Source: Paralvinella palmiformis (taxonomy: Eukaryota > Annelida > Polychaeta > Terebellida > Alvinellidae). From it: a stretch of DNA of 64,000 nt. The translations under genes were made by a program, and so were the position numbers. How positions within the stretch are numbered: the first letter of the stretch is position 1; the number at the start of each line of letters is the position of its first letter. This document shows positions 45,621 through 58,760 of this stretch, one piece after another. The notes under the pieces are model-generated. The model did not search any database and was not told the origin of the DNA. It saw only the letters and a list, made by a program, of their open reading frames with translations. The stretch is taken from NCBI GenBank assembly GCA_025642065.1, contig JAODUP010000115.1, positions 186,001 to 250,000 on the forward strand. Direction: 5' to 3'.

Positions 45621-46989
45621 TTATCCGCTTGTATCAGCTACATATGTTGAGGCTGTCAGCATTGTCACACAGTTGGTAATGGCTGTCATCAGTTATCATT
45701 GAATTATCCATCTGTTGACTTGATGGGTTTCTAAAATTGATAATATGGCATAATATTTACCAACTCTGATAGTGTAAACGAGTCATTATACGCCTAGCTG
45801 TGTCTGTAAACGGCCTAACTCAGGAAGTAAACGGATGACCTATGTTGAATAAGTTACGTTTTTATAGGACGTCTCTCAATAAGGTCAGTGTCAGGTAGAG
45901 GTAATATTATAATGTTTAGAAGTCAGTTTTATTACCATAATAAAACTTTTCTAACCATTTTGGCTTTTATGTTCATGGTTTTCTGCTGGCTGACTCTTTT
46001 TATTTCAAATATTTCAATGGAGGATTCATTTGATAAGCCACCCCCCTCCCACACGCAATATCTTTGGGTGGTCTGTAGCGGACAGCAGCGTATCTGTACT
46101 GGATTCATCACATAACATCCCTTTAAGCTGTTTAGTGGACAACTGTCTTAGAATAGTAAAGAAATGTAGGCGATAGATTCCGTGCGCTATATATATTATT
46201 ATCATTTATTGGTGTGTAATAATTATTCTTCAGCTTTTCGATTATGCTACCGAATTTATTGACCTGACTATCCAAACCTTTGCTAATTCAAAACAATCCT
46301 GTTTAGGCTTTGTCCTTATTTATGTTCCAGACAAATGGTAATCGAAATTTAAAAAATCAAAACGGCCGCAGTGGAATTGAAAGCCTTCTCGTGGTTGAAT
46401 TCCTTATACTACTACCACCACCACCATCTTGTGATATTTAAGATGGAACAAATAAAAAATCACTGGTTCACGACTTGCAAACACACACACACACAAGCCC
46501 AATTGTATGATGCCTGGTGAACATCCCACAAATGTGGGTAACACTTGGATTCAAACACTGACATGTAGGCTTGCATTAAAGTACACCATACCAACTGTGC
46601 TGTGCGAACGTTTCAAGTTTGGATCGTGATTGTTATTAGATAACCCAATTATCCACAAATACTAGAGTCCTATCTACTGTACGGCTATACAGTATACAAC
46701 CATACAAACACCTACATTATCCAGTATAAGCAACTATTACTATTAAATATCGTCATCCGCGTGTTTTTATTCAGAATTAAGAAGTGAATTTCCGGATTTG
46801 TCGGAAATGTTTTTTATTTTTCAGTATGTATCCAACTTTTCAATCTTGCCACGCTTTTTACTTCTAGACTAGTGGTGTTCATTCTTCACCCCCCCCCACA
46901 CACACACACACACACACTAGCCCCCACACATGGCGCTGGCACTTTTACAATAATACCACATAAAGCTTAAGTCTCCACATGACTCACAG

Positions 46990-47028
<39 letters not shown>

Positions 47029-47042
47029 TTATACTACTACCA

Positions 47043-47077
<35 letters not shown>

Positions 47078-47094
47078 AGAGAGAGAGAGAGAGA
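46990..47094. repeat. Two (AT)n arrays and a (GA)n run
   Basis: AT arrays at 46,990-47,025 and 47,045-47,075, separated by CACTTATACTACTACCACC, then nine GA units. Confidence 0.5.
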
Positions 47095-49794
47095 GATGGA
47101 CTAATTAAAAATCTTACCAATCTCAGAATGTTTTTATATACCCTCAGTGGTGTAGTGAGTCATATTATAATGTATAGAATAGCGGTTTGGGGTCAGTATT
47201 ATGAACAAGACACAGGAACTGTAGGCTCCCTTAGTCTTTGGTATTTTAACTAGCTAAAATCCTTTAAACTGTACATCTCTGTGTGTGTGTGTGTGTGTCA
47301 TAAGACAGTGGCAAAGAATCGTTAATGGTAAATGCGATCTTCAATAATTCATAATGGGACTAAATCCAGAATGACGAATATGCTGATAAATGTCACATTT
47401 CATAGTGTGTGTGGTGTGCGTGCGTGCGTGTGTGTTATAACATCATCAGTTTGTTTTCCCCTCTTCGTTTTTTTATCTATTCCCAAATATGTCACAAGCC
47501 ACACACGAAAGGCGTTTTAAAAACTAGAAACAGAAACAGTTGCGGAAAAGTTCGAATATGAGAGAGAACGGAACTGGAGTGTCAGCTTACAGTAGCACAG
47601 TATTTTGTCGTCTGCAAACGGAAATGGCGACGTTATGAGGAGAAAACTGATCAATTATGATGGCTGGCATATTACAATTAACCGGAGTATTGGTCACATG
47701 ATGTGGGTGTCACTTGGCGTTGAATTTGAGTCATTTATATAATAACCGACTGGTTACTAATTATAAACATTCTGCTGTTTGGGAATAATAGTACACTAAC
47801 CATTTCTGATTGGTTCCATTCTGGGGGTGGTAAGTTTAAAATATCGAAAAGTGTCGGCTGAGTTTCGTACGTTGATGACGACGAACTTGTATTTAGATAA
47901 ATTACTTCTCTGATTAATTCCTCTTCTCATCCGAGGTTCTACTGATGCTCGTTGTTTGGTCTATTGTCTAGCACATGTTTTGTATCTGTCCCAATTTGGA
48001 GGTATAGCGATGACACTAGCAAAAGTGAAAATCTACCTGTCTAGGTGAGTGATGTGATAAGGTCACTTCAGATTAGACGTTAACACCCAACCATAATAAT
48101 TAGTCTCATTTGAACACAATATCAAATTCAAGAGGTGTGTGTGCGCGCGCGTGTGTGTGTGCGCGTGCGCATTGTATGAAAAGATTTAAAGAACAAATTC
48201 TCGTCATTAGATTATATGGATAGTTTATCAGGGGATGTATGCTGATATATAAGGGCTTGTGGTGTGTGAGTGTCCGCGCTGTATTGTATGTCTTTCTTTT
48301 GATATATATGTTGCTGAAATAAATATTCCTGGACTTGGTGAAAACAAACATGTATTAGGATTGTTTGCTTTAAATGGTGTGTGGGCGGAAGTTTGGAATG
48401 AAAGTAGAATTCTTAGACATTGATTGTCGTTTATGGGGCGCCATTAATACGAATGTTTGTGTACGTCATGGACGATTCTATTTAGAATCTCAAATAATAG
48501 TCTGATTATATCAGATTTTTTTATATGGGTTTATTTGTTAGATAATTGTGTCTGCTTATTGTAAGCAGGAATTGTCGCATTAAGTGGGTAGGATACTTTA
48601 CAGTTGGCTTATCTTAATATTAATTTTTTATATATTTACCATCTTCTATTATGGCCTTAATATATTATACTCTGTTGTAGGCCACTAATCTAGGTGTATT
48701 AGTGTTAATACTAAAGCCTGTGTATTACTGATGTCATTATATTTATAATTAATGATACTGATCTGGGATCTTTTGTTTCTTTGAACAAGCATTATTCTTT
48801 GACCATGATAAAAAAATTGGCAGTTTTACTGTCTACTAGTAGTAGACCATGGCAGTGTTTGTATAGCTTCTAATCCGGTTAAAAGCATGCATTCATGTGT
48901 AGGTGCGCTAATACACACATATGTGCACACACATTTGTAGCCCTACACACGTGTGCGTGTGCTCACATACATAGTATGTTTAGGAGTTAGCTATGTAAGT
49001 AGAAAAATATTATGTAAATTACGTAAATAATACATAGAGCTTTGGTTACATGAATATGCACTATCATAAATAAAATTCCTTTAAGCCATTATTTATTATT
49101 TCTCATAAAGGTAAATGACCGTTGCCAATAATGACTGTGTGAATAAAACAGTACTACTGTTTGATCTTTTATATAGATCATTCTTAACTGAAGTACTTCA
49201 TTGTAACAAATTTTGGCTAGTTTCCATGGTTTTAGTGTCATAAAAAAATCCTGTTCGCAAGCACATCCTCCCACTCACAGATTAACAGTTCTAGACGTGG
49301 AAATAAACCCCCAAAAAATTTAAACGATCCTATCACAGATAAAATATGGAAAAATATATTAATAAATTATATTTAATGTTCAACTATTAGGAATGCAATG
49401 TCTTATGATTTTACACACAACAGAATTAATTGGTTTGTATGAGTCCATGTATTTATTAAAGTAAAGTTGAGTTCTACACACACAGAGAGAGAGACACACA
49501 CAGACACACATTATATTCTCAAATATTACCTTTTTTTAAAAACAATATTTCCTACGTCCTATTTTCCTGTCACCAGAAGGAAAGTAGGACAAATGCTCAC
49601 CGATAAAGTAGGATAATGGACAAATGACCACCAAGAAGAAAAAAAATAAACGACAAAATTAAACGAATTCTTTTTCATTTAACATGAGTCGACTACAACA
49701 AGGACGTCTTGACCATGTTCTGGTTAAGTTTGGTTTAATTCCAGCCTGAATTGTTCCTCACCAGACGTGTAAATAGAGACAGCCTGATGTTGGT

Positions 49795-49950
49795 GTTCCG
49801 ATAGTTCAGCGGTTAGAGTAATCCACTTCAAAGCTTATAGTTGTGGGTTCAAATCCTGTTCATATCTTTATTTGTGAGTTATCTTAGCTTCGAAAGTCGT
49901 CCCTTGGGCACGTGTCCTGGATGTGATCAGCGCTACGGCAAAATAACTCG
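49795..49950 (+). mobile_element. tRNA-derived SINE
   Basis: GATAGTTCAGCGGTTAGAG (A box) and TGTGGGTTCAAATCCTG (a perfect B box) are about 35 bases apart. The body contains TCGTCCCTTGGGCACGTGTCC. This head is unlike the 7,254 family. Confidence 0.5.
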
Positions 49951-51120
49951 GGTGAATTGAAGAATCTTGTCTATATAGACATAATGCTATACATGTAATA
50001 TGTATTATCGCGCTCTTAGATTCATATAAATACCGCATTTAACATGGCGCCTACATCCAGTTTGGTTCTTTCATGGTGTAGCGTGACAATTTTATATGTC
50101 AATAATAGCTACACAAGTCCTGTCTCATTCACAGCTGTAGGACAGAGCTGTATAATGTTTTGTGTTTTTATTGTTTGCTATTCGTCTGTATTTCATTCAC
50201 GGACCTTGCTCAAACGCTCTACAACCAGACATGTTATTGATCGTTGTACCATATTCTATGACATAATATAATTGTGGATTGGTAATTATTTAATAGGTCA
50301 AGTTTTGGTTGAACGTTGTTCAATATGATTTATCAACGCTCTTGTAGTATGTGCGACTCATTTCACTCACATTTACGCATCACCACCGTTTGATGCCGCT
50401 TGATGTGGACACAGTTGATTTAGTCTATTTGAACGGCAAACGATGTCTTCGTTAAGCGCCAACTCAAGTGCTGCCACCTGCTGTTAACGAATTATATCCG
50501 GGATATGGGTTCTGTTTGATGTTATTCACCAGGGGGCAGCTCAAACGTTTTACAGCATTTATTCAGTTTATCAGTAAAACCAATTTATAGCACTGAAGTT
50601 AGTTCATAGTCCACCTTCGTTTGTGTGATGACAAATAATGATTATTCGTGTTGATTTCGGCGTTTTCACATTCTCGTACTGAAATAAACAGCCAGCACTC
50701 TTGAAAAATGCCTTCTGGTAGACGCACACATCAAGCATAGGAATATCTTTATTTAATTTTAGTCTTCTAGTTAGACTTCCCACCTCTCATGTGCAATCAA
50801 AGTGCTTTCAGGTTCTTTGGATGCCTTAATTACCTGTCCACCTGATAGGATATCTGTCAGTGTATCATAAATATATCTTTCAGATGACCAGCTTGTGTAA
50901 GTTCCACTAATGTTCCTGTCTATTAATAATGTATACACCCTGGGGTCCTGAGGTAATGACTTTCAGTCTGTGCCTAGGTCTATCTAATTGGAAAGGAATG
51001 TTTTTGTTTGTAAATGTCCTCTGAAGTCTGATACCCAAGAAAACTACAGCAGACAGTTAATTGCTGTTTGTCTTTCAAGCCTCATAAAGATGTCTTGGCT
51101 TATAAGTACACTGGGGCCAG

Positions 51121-51149
51121 GAGTGTGTGTGTGTGTGTGTGTGTGTGTC
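51121..51149. repeat. (TG)n microsatellite
   Basis: Fourteen GT units. Confidence 0.5.
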
Positions 51150-52794
51150 TGTTGCCCCTGCCTGCCTGGGTTGTCACTGACTTATCTGCCTACACAAGTT
51201 GACTGGATCCAGATGAATCAACTTTGAAACGTTTTTTTTTCTCTTTCTCCGGACACACTTCACTTTCCGGATGGGTCCTCTTACTTGATGCAGGGACGCA
51301 ACTCAGCCTCTGTGTCCCCGGATGTTTGTGATAAGGCCGAAATGTTGGTGGAATCCTTGTGGAATTCTGCAGTGACAAATCGTTATTGTGCAATAAAATT
51401 ACTGTAAAACGCTTGTTCATTAGCGAACGAGATTTGCTCGGAATGCTTTTAAAGACAGGAAGTTGTTTGTGTTCTCTGCTTATACGGCGTCTGTGAGCGT
51501 GTACGTGTTTCTTTGGCCGAGGATCGTCATTTGTACAACTAGTAAACAACGCTAAGATTATGTGTAGCTTTCATATTTTGGGAGTGAGATGCGCTTCAAC
51601 CCACGCACGATATCACCTTCAGACATTCATCTAAAGCTATGGCGGCGATGCGTATGTGTTCGTGTGTGTGGCCAGGTAACAAAAACAGTGACAACTATGA
51701 ATTCACAAGATGGACTTATGTAATGGTTGATTCATGTGAACCTGGAGAATATTTCTTTTTTGTGAAACTGGACTATGTGTTCTTGTTTAAAATGCACAAT
51801 TTGGAATTAAGCACTTGAACGGATTCATTGATTGTGTTTACACCATCTTTTGAAACCTGTGTGGCAGTTGTCTGGCACTTTGGTTATGGAGGCACGTCTG
51901 CAGTAATGCTGTTGGTGATAATGATTGTGTTATTGTTGTTGTTTGTGCTAGACCTTTGTGTTAGACGTAACAATGGATAGACCAATGCACCTCCAGCAGT
52001 GATCATAATGTTGATCACTTGATGAACAGCGCAAAACCATCAATCCACTCACGTTTATCATGTCCAGATGGTAGTTGGTGGTCTGTAAAGAGCCCATCCG
52101 AATTGTTGTAAACTATTTTATAACTTAGAAGTTTACAGAACAGTACACTATACGATGTTAGCTCCGTTCTCAATCGACAGCCAAGCCATTTGGAGTACCT
52201 GGTACCTGATTCGGTTTTGCCATTCCGTATTATAATAAGCGACTTTGTTTACTCCCAAACTTTGACGCACAATGAATCCGTAATAAAGCTGTGAGGTGGA
52301 AAACCTGGAGCCAGCCATTCCTTCCCCAACCACCCTCCCTCCTCCTTTTCTGACTTTTATAAGCTGTGACTGATAAGGTGTTGTCTATTCACAAAGTATT
52401 TCATATTGGCGTTTGTTGGGAATCACTACCTAACTTTTAATATGTTCATTCATGTCACTGGAAATGCTATTATTAGGATTGTTATGATAACATAACTCAT
52501 ATTAACTGAGGATATCTTCAGTTATGTGCTCACCCACAAACGTCTTTGATATCACCTGAGATGGGAAGTCAGGTGCTAGTTGTTCTGATGAATGGTGTTT
52601 GGTCATCTGCCTTATTATAGGACTCTCCTCCTGTCTGGGAGAGTTTTCTGATCAGAATTGGACAGTGTGTTGTTATTATTATTACAAGTTATACCCAAGA
52701 TAATGTTTGTTTATATGAAGACCTGTCCACAAGAGGGACAATATGTAGTGGAGGTTATTATGCAGCACAGGTAATTATTTATAATAGACACATG

Positions 52795-52797
<3 letters not shown>

Positions 52798-52854
<57 letters not shown>

Positions 52855-52880
52855 TGTGTGTGTGTGTGTGTGTGTGTGCA
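52798..52880. repeat. (AT)n(GT)n compound microsatellite
   Basis: About 27 AT units followed by 14 GT units. Confidence 0.5.
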
Positions 52881-53698
52881 GCATGCTCCTGTCAAAGAAA
52901 TTAATCTCCTTACAGAATGTTGTTTTCATTAGAAGCAGTCACTAAAAAAACATGTCAGTTTTAATCCTTTTTCTGGTTTAAACAGGTTTTATTCTACCAT
53001 CTTGGTTTAGCACCAACATATTTTTGTGGTGACATACAAAATGTTGGTGTCCCACAAAATAGTGTGTAGCTTTGTTATTGTTGTGCTTGAAACTGGCAGC
53101 TTACAAATGACAATATCTGTTTGATCTATCCTCAATCAGAAAGAGATCTGAACAATTGAGATCATCAACTAATATATTTTTGCAGGTATCTGTACAGGTG
53201 TTAATTGTGTATTTTGTGTAGTAGCTGCCAATTTGTGAAATAAGCAGCCAGAAGATGTTCTGTCAGTTTATCTTCTTAAAAGTCAGCTATTTAAACTTGC
53301 TTTCAGTGATAAATATTATCTACGCTTTCTAAATATAATATTGTGTAAGTAAATTGTGTAGATTTTGATGTTCATGTTTTGATGTGAAACCAAAGTTCTG
53401 AGATAGATTCATAAAAATAGTGACAAAGGCAAGTGGTTGTCAGTAATAGTTACATTTGTTCACCAATTTTAATGTTCATTCACATCCATGGCGTTATGTA
53501 GTAGATAGCTTCCGGGAGGATAATGTTAGTAATAACAGGTGTTGTCGTTCATTCAAAGTGGCTGTAAAATGTTCTAGTAACTAGAGGACAACAGGTAATA
53601 TACGCCTTTACCTCAGGATAGGTGGCCTTGTCATTTGTTTGAGCTGAAACCGACTGAAATGATATAATGAGCGTTCTGTAGACGCCTTAGTCAGTCAG

Positions 53699-53758
53699 GC
53701 CAAATATGTTGTCTGTCTTTTTCTGTCTGTCTGTCTGCCTCCTGCAGTGCCAAATATG

Positions 53759-53796
<38 letters not shown>

Positions 53797-53833
53797 GCCT
53801 GCCTGCCTGCCTGCTGCCTGCCTGTCTGTCTGT

Positions 53834-53864
<31 letters not shown>

Positions 53865-53868
53865 ACAC
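53699..53868 (+). repeat. (TGTC)n(TGCC)n tetranucleotide array with a flanking duplication
   Basis: TGTC units at 53,757-53,796 and 53,821-53,838 are interleaved with TGCC units to 53,863. The lead sequence GCCAAATATGTTGTCTGTC occurs at 53,699 and again at 53,750. Confidence 0.5.
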
Positions 53869-54376
53869 ACATCCAGCAAATATGTTTTTCTCGTCCCATC
53901 TTCTGGTCAAGTGGACGCCAAGTTAAGAACGGTCCAAGAAATTTACCAGAACAAGAAGTCACCAAGTTTTAATTTTTTTTATTATTAAACAGGTTCTTGA
54001 GTTTGTGGACATAGATACTCTTAGCTGTTGTTTTAGAACTTTTCCTAACATTTTCCAATCGTCTCCAGATATTTTGTAGATTTTATATGATATGGCATCA
54101 GAGTAGACTTGTGCTGCTACGGCTGCTAAAATATGTCTAAAGCTACCAGATTGCGTCTACGTCAAAATATTGTTTATTTCATATATTTATTTTTTCTGCA
54201 GTCATCGGTTAAAATGACTGGAGGCAGCAAAATACTCGGATGTGATGATCCGTTAAAAACCTTCGCTGTGTGTGTAATTGGTGTGTGTATGTTCTGTCTA
54301 TGTGTGTGTGTGCGTGCATTCTGTGTATGTGTGTATATCTGCATCTGGTGTGTGCTATGTGCTATGCATGCACTTG

Positions 54377-54378
<2 letters not shown>

Positions 54379-54406
<28 letters not shown>
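54379..54406. repeat. (TG)n microsatellite
   Basis: Thirteen GT units; an AT run lies at 54,520-54,541. Confidence 0.5.
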
Positions 54407-54407
<1 letters not shown>

Positions 54408-55690
54408 GTATCCTAATTTGGGTATTATTTCTATGAAATTATTAATTGAGGCTTGTTCTTGCCTGTTTTATTAAAGTAACAAGACTGCTTTATGCACATA
54501 ATTGATATTTGATCTGATATATATAATATATATATATATATAGCTTGGCTCAAATGTAAATATATACCAATTAGTCTAGAAATGCACTATTATTTTGTCC
54601 GTATCAGACAGTATCACTTATGTAAGAAAATGTTATGATGCAAAATGGATAAATATTTCATTGATTTTCAAGGTATAAGGTATGGTTATTTGTATGTATT
54701 AATATTAATGTGTGAGTGTGTGCGTTCGTGTGTGGGTGGATGGGTGCGTGAACAGACAATTCTCCTCTGTAGATCATTCCATGGCTGTTTGTATTGTTTT
54801 TAATTTCTAGGTTTCATTTCAATAATACCGACTTATCATTTTTCAGTGAAGTTTTTGATGATGAGATGAGAACCATTTTTTAAAGACTCCTGTAGCTATC
54901 TATTTTCAATACATTGATGGTCTTGTGTCAGTTATAGAATATTTTAAGTTTTTTTATTGGTATACCTCCCATTGTCTTTGGGAAGACTTAATACAGAACA
55001 GAAAGACATGAAGGATGGTACTATTCACAAATTTGTATTCACTTTATATGGCACTATATAACTATATCTTAAGCATTTTTGTCCAGGTAAACTGAATTAT
55101 CTGTCATCCATTGCAAATATAGGTTACAGTTGTTTATATACCTGCTGGGGTCAGTTAAGTTGCGCTTATTTTGTATTAAATAAAGGATTAGTTGGTTTTT
55201 TGTGCCAGTTCTGTTTTAGTTACCTTTGAAGACTGTAGATTGGGTAGAGTGACTGTTACTGGGATTGATTTTGATGAACGGAGGCCAAACAGCAGCCCAA
55301 TTTTGTGCTGCTTTACCAATGATGGGGCCAGGTCTGAGAAGAATGCGGACACTTGTCTCCAATTCTATGTGTGAATATAACCAGAAATATGGATTACCAT
55401 ATAGAGCATAACCTGCACAAGATATAGCTTCTGTTTTAGCTACAAATAATAGAATGTGGGGAGCTGTGTGGTTACTTTTTCTTTTTCTTTATAATATGGA
55501 GTTTTGGGAATGTTATATCCATATATATAAAATACACAGTTACATATGTAGAGCTCAGTGAGTTTTATAACCTATTTTGGCATTAACTTCACTTTAAGAA
55601 TCTGCTTTATGTCCCACAGACGTTGTGGTTCTGTTTTTTTTTTATGAATCACATAGAGTAAGTACATTTTCCATTTTTCTTAATTTTCAG

Positions 55691-55766
55691 CTTTGGCAAG
55701 CGTGTTGCTGGATGTACGTTCCGAGCCAGTGACTGTCTGACCCTGGAGCCATCAGAAATGATCGCA
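55691..55766 (+). CDS. Rapgef2: RAPGEF coding exon 4 (end of the cNBD-like domain)
   Basis: Acceptor TTAATTTTCAG and donor GTATGT flank 76 nt, entering in phase 2 and ending in phase 0. It encodes SFGKRVAG, then SDCLTLEPSEMIA. In cAMP-binding cNBDs the corresponding segment carries a phosphate-binding cassette of the form FGE-x-AL...R-x-A. Here the FG is kept but the Glu and the Arg-Ala pair are not seen, as expected for PDZ-GEFs, whose first cNBD is a poor or non-binder. LEPSEMI matches the family exactly. Confidence 0.5.
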
Positions 55767-55894
55767 GTATGTTGTATTTTGATCTCAGTGAAGCATTAAT
55801 CATTAGTTATAATCACTTTCCTGTTAAGTTTATTATTTATATCAACAATTTCAAATGTCTATCTATTCCTGTGGTTTGTAATTTTCACCCACAG

Positions 55895-56041
55895 ATTGAT
55901 TATCCTGATGCTGGGCTGACACGGCCAAGTGTTCGTAATACCGCAATAGGTATGAATCTAGAACAGCCCATCCACAGTGGAAACATGGACAGCCAAACTT
56001 CCACCAGAGGTCGTTTCCTGTCCGAAGGAACCGCTGAAGGG
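55895..56041 (+). CDS. Rapgef2: RAPGEF coding exon 5 (end of cNBD and polar linker)
   Basis: Acceptor TTCACCCACAG and donor GTAAGT flank 147 nt (49 codons, phase 0 to 0). IDYPDAG continues the last cNBD strand (family: VDY-D-). The rest is a low-hydrophobicity linker rich in Ser, Thr, Gln and Asn with a TSTRGRFLSEG stretch. At this place vertebrates have a basic QSRRRFRK motif; only a weak counterpart (RGRF) is visible here. The flanking introns are only 128 and 94 bp, in contrast with the rest of the gene. Confidence 0.5.
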
Positions 56042-56135
56042 GTAAGTTTATAATTTTGCTTATCAAAATTAAAAACTTTTAAAGATTCTGGGACCAGAAT
56101 AAAATTTATTCATCTTGTACCATCTTACCAACCAG

Positions 56136-56363
56136 CTTCCACCAGAACTGCAAACTATCCATAACTTCTTACAACGTAATGAACAACCTTTGCGTATGGA
56201 ATACCTGAACAAACGAAGCTCCCATGCCAGTGACACATCCAGTGCCTATTCAGGATCGGACCTCATGCAGTCTTCTCTGGATGACCAGGACATCGATTTC
56301 ACCGGTCTGCGCGAGAGTCAGGTAGATTCTGATGATGAAGAAGCCGATACATCATCTGAGGGG
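56136..56363 (+). CDS. Rapgef2: RAPGEF coding exon 6 (serine-rich and acidic linker)
   Basis: Acceptor CTTACCAACCAG and donor GTAAGA flank 228 nt (76 codons, phase 0). It starts LPPELQTIHNFLQRNEQPL, comparable to the LPADFTKLHL segment of vertebrate orthologues. It then has a serine-rich patch with SSAYSGSDLMQSSL (family: SGSSSLSDIYQ). It ends with a DFTGLRESQVDSDDEEAD acidic stretch (family: DLSGLPETAVDSEDD). The colinear order of these three landmarks makes the call safe. It is predicted disordered and probably phosphorylated (inference). The next family exon, starting near a DPLxSRD motif, was not found up to 64,000. Confidence 0.5.
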
Positions 56364-58604
56364 GTAAGATCTTTGTTACATTGGATGCTTCATCTCATTC
56401 AGTTTTAGCCATATGAACCTGATTGTTCATGATAAAGTAATGTCCAGTGTTCGAACCTAAACAAATACATGTTCTTCTCTGGAGGCTGCTGCTTAGCCAT
56501 ATGTCATAAGTGTGAGCAACACTGAGTTTCAGCAGATTACTCACTCATGCAAATCATGTGTATTTTTAATACAGTTCAAAAAAATTCCGATGTCATGTTT
56601 TTGCCTGCAAGTGATTTGCCTCATCCCTGTTCTTTTTTTCAGTTTGATGACTTTATGTGAATTGAAAGTGTCTGTTGAATTTAACAAAATTTAAACGTGC
56701 TTAATAAGTTTTGTGTATCGTAACGTACTGTACACACTGGTGTATAACAGGCATAGCATCATTCCATGTGTACACTCCTAACAATGGCAAATATTTCTTG
56801 TTACCAATTTATGCGATGACCTGTCCGATTATCGAGCAAAATTATAATAATTCCAACATCAGATAGATAACAGATAGATGACAGGAAGTGTCCAATCACA
56901 GATGATACCCGTGGTGATTCTCTTTAATCAACATAGGTCATCTTGTATTGATTATAAACCAATCCCAAGATGACGGCATTATTGTTGGCAAGACAAGGGC
57001 GTTAACTGATTCCTAAAGATGTTAATGTCAAATTTTCAGATCATATCAAATCAGAGTTTATTCTATATTGATTCCCGTGATATTTTAAGGTATGCCGTAA
57101 AAACATCCATTGACACAACAGGGCACATAATATAATCCCATCGCATAATATTTAAATGTTATGTGCTTTAGTCATGACTATTTTACCCTCATGAAGATTT
57201 TTGTGCCAAGTCCACATGTTAAATTACAATCAGCCACCTTAAATCATAGATAAAGAACTGGACACATTTGAATATATTAATATAATGAATTCGTTAGTTA
57301 TACAACTTATAGAAACAACCTTTATTATTTTTAAAGATCAACTGATATAACGATATTAGTTTCTTTTGAGAATCACAGAAATGTTTAGTTAGACTAATTC
57401 CCATTAATTTAGCATTTTATTTTACTTTTAATGCTGATTATAATAATACTAATCTAATATTGGTCACTGAACGGCTGCCGACATTTTATTATTTCCTGTC
57501 ATAACGCCACTATCCGAAGTATTACTGTGTCGGAATTGTTACGTTATGATAACTAAATTGTTCCTTTGCGATGGTTAATAATTTCGGCTTCGAACTATTT
57601 CATCTCAGTAGCTTAAGAAAATTGTATAATGTCGTTTTCGTCATGTTAAAGCATTGAGATCTGAACAGCAACTGTACCATTCCAATAAGCTAATGTAGCC
57701 TTCGCGTACATTACTCTACTACAAAGTTTTCCATATCTGTTTTGATCCATATATAATAGTGATTTTACTGAAGCCGTGTTGTTTTAAATCATTAAGTTTT
57801 GTTTATGTGATTGTCATCTTACGGACATTATGATTTGTAATGTTTTGGGGCATTATGATATGAAAATAGTGTGAGTACACGCACACACACGCGCGCGTAA
57901 ACAAAGGTTTTAATACACAAGCTTCCCGTCTCTCCCCCACCCCCTTTTAACTGTTTATTTGTTTATTTATTTCTACAAGTTTTATGATCTTCCATTGTGA
58001 GTGATAGGTGTTTGGATGATAACAGACATCACAGAAACATCCAGTGTTTGTGACGTTGATTATGCATACAATAAAATCCATCTTTGAAGGTGACCCTTTT
58101 TGTTTGATCCTGTAACTGTTAAAGTAGCTACTGAATGAGTTAGATATGTATGTATAGAGCCTTCTAGTTGGAGCTGAGCTGGAAGCCAGCAGAAATGTGC
58201 TGTACAGTAATATATGTACCTAAACTAAAGGCTAATGGTTAGGCTCTTGCACTTTGCACCTGTTGCACTGAATATACAGGCCAGCACACTCATAAGCTGC
58301 CAGGGGAGCTTACCATTTGTGGCTGCCATTTATAAGTGTCTAGTCCATACAATAATCCATCCCATCATGATACATCCAGAAACTTATTTTGTTGTGGATT
58401 GAACCTAACTTTGACTTTCTTCTAGACCAACTTAAATCATTTGGTGACCTGTTAAACCAGTTGGTCACAGAGCCAGGTTTTGCAAGAAAGGTCACCACTC
58501 TGGATTTAGTCCCCTGAGGAGTTTGAATTCATGGTTCGAGATTCTCTGTGCCTGTGCCTTATTATACACAACTAAAACACACACCTACACCACACAGACA
58601 CACA

Positions 58605-58605
58605 G

Positions 58606-58633
<28 letters not shown>
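58605..58633. repeat. (CA)n microsatellite
   Basis: About 14 CA units. Confidence 0.5.
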
Positions 58634-58636
<3 letters not shown>

Positions 58637-58667
58637 GCATAATTTAAATGGCCTAAACTCTTGCTGT

Positions 58668-58760
58668 ACTTGTGATCCTATAGTAGAGTGGTTAGAGTAC
58701 TGAACTGCAGACTGTCAGATCCCTAGTTTAAAAGTGTGATGAAGTTTAAATAAACTAACC
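58668..58760 (+). mobile_element. tRNA-like SINE head, degenerate
   Basis: GATCCTATAGTAGAGTGGTTAGAG resembles an A-box region. The B box (AGTTTAAAAGT) is decayed. Confidence 0.5.

Larger units (their letters stand above)
34837..55690 (+). other. Rapgef2: RAPGEF intron 3 (20,854 bp)
   Basis: Donor GTAAGA and acceptor TTTTCAG. It holds many SINE copies, the L2-like LINE at 43,242, the inverted repeat and minisatellite at 45,201-45,620, and about ten AT or CA arrays. I found no coding exon of the host gene in it. Confidence 0.5.

Noticed and set aside
51190..51549. 119-residue antisense ORF
   Set aside because: Basic, low-complexity translation with no recognisable motif and no splice context; likely chance.
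53687..53972. Long ORFs on both strands with repeated Cys-Leu-Ser-Val or Asp-Arg-Gln units
   Set aside because: They are translations of the TGTC/TGCC tetranucleotide array, open in several frames at once.
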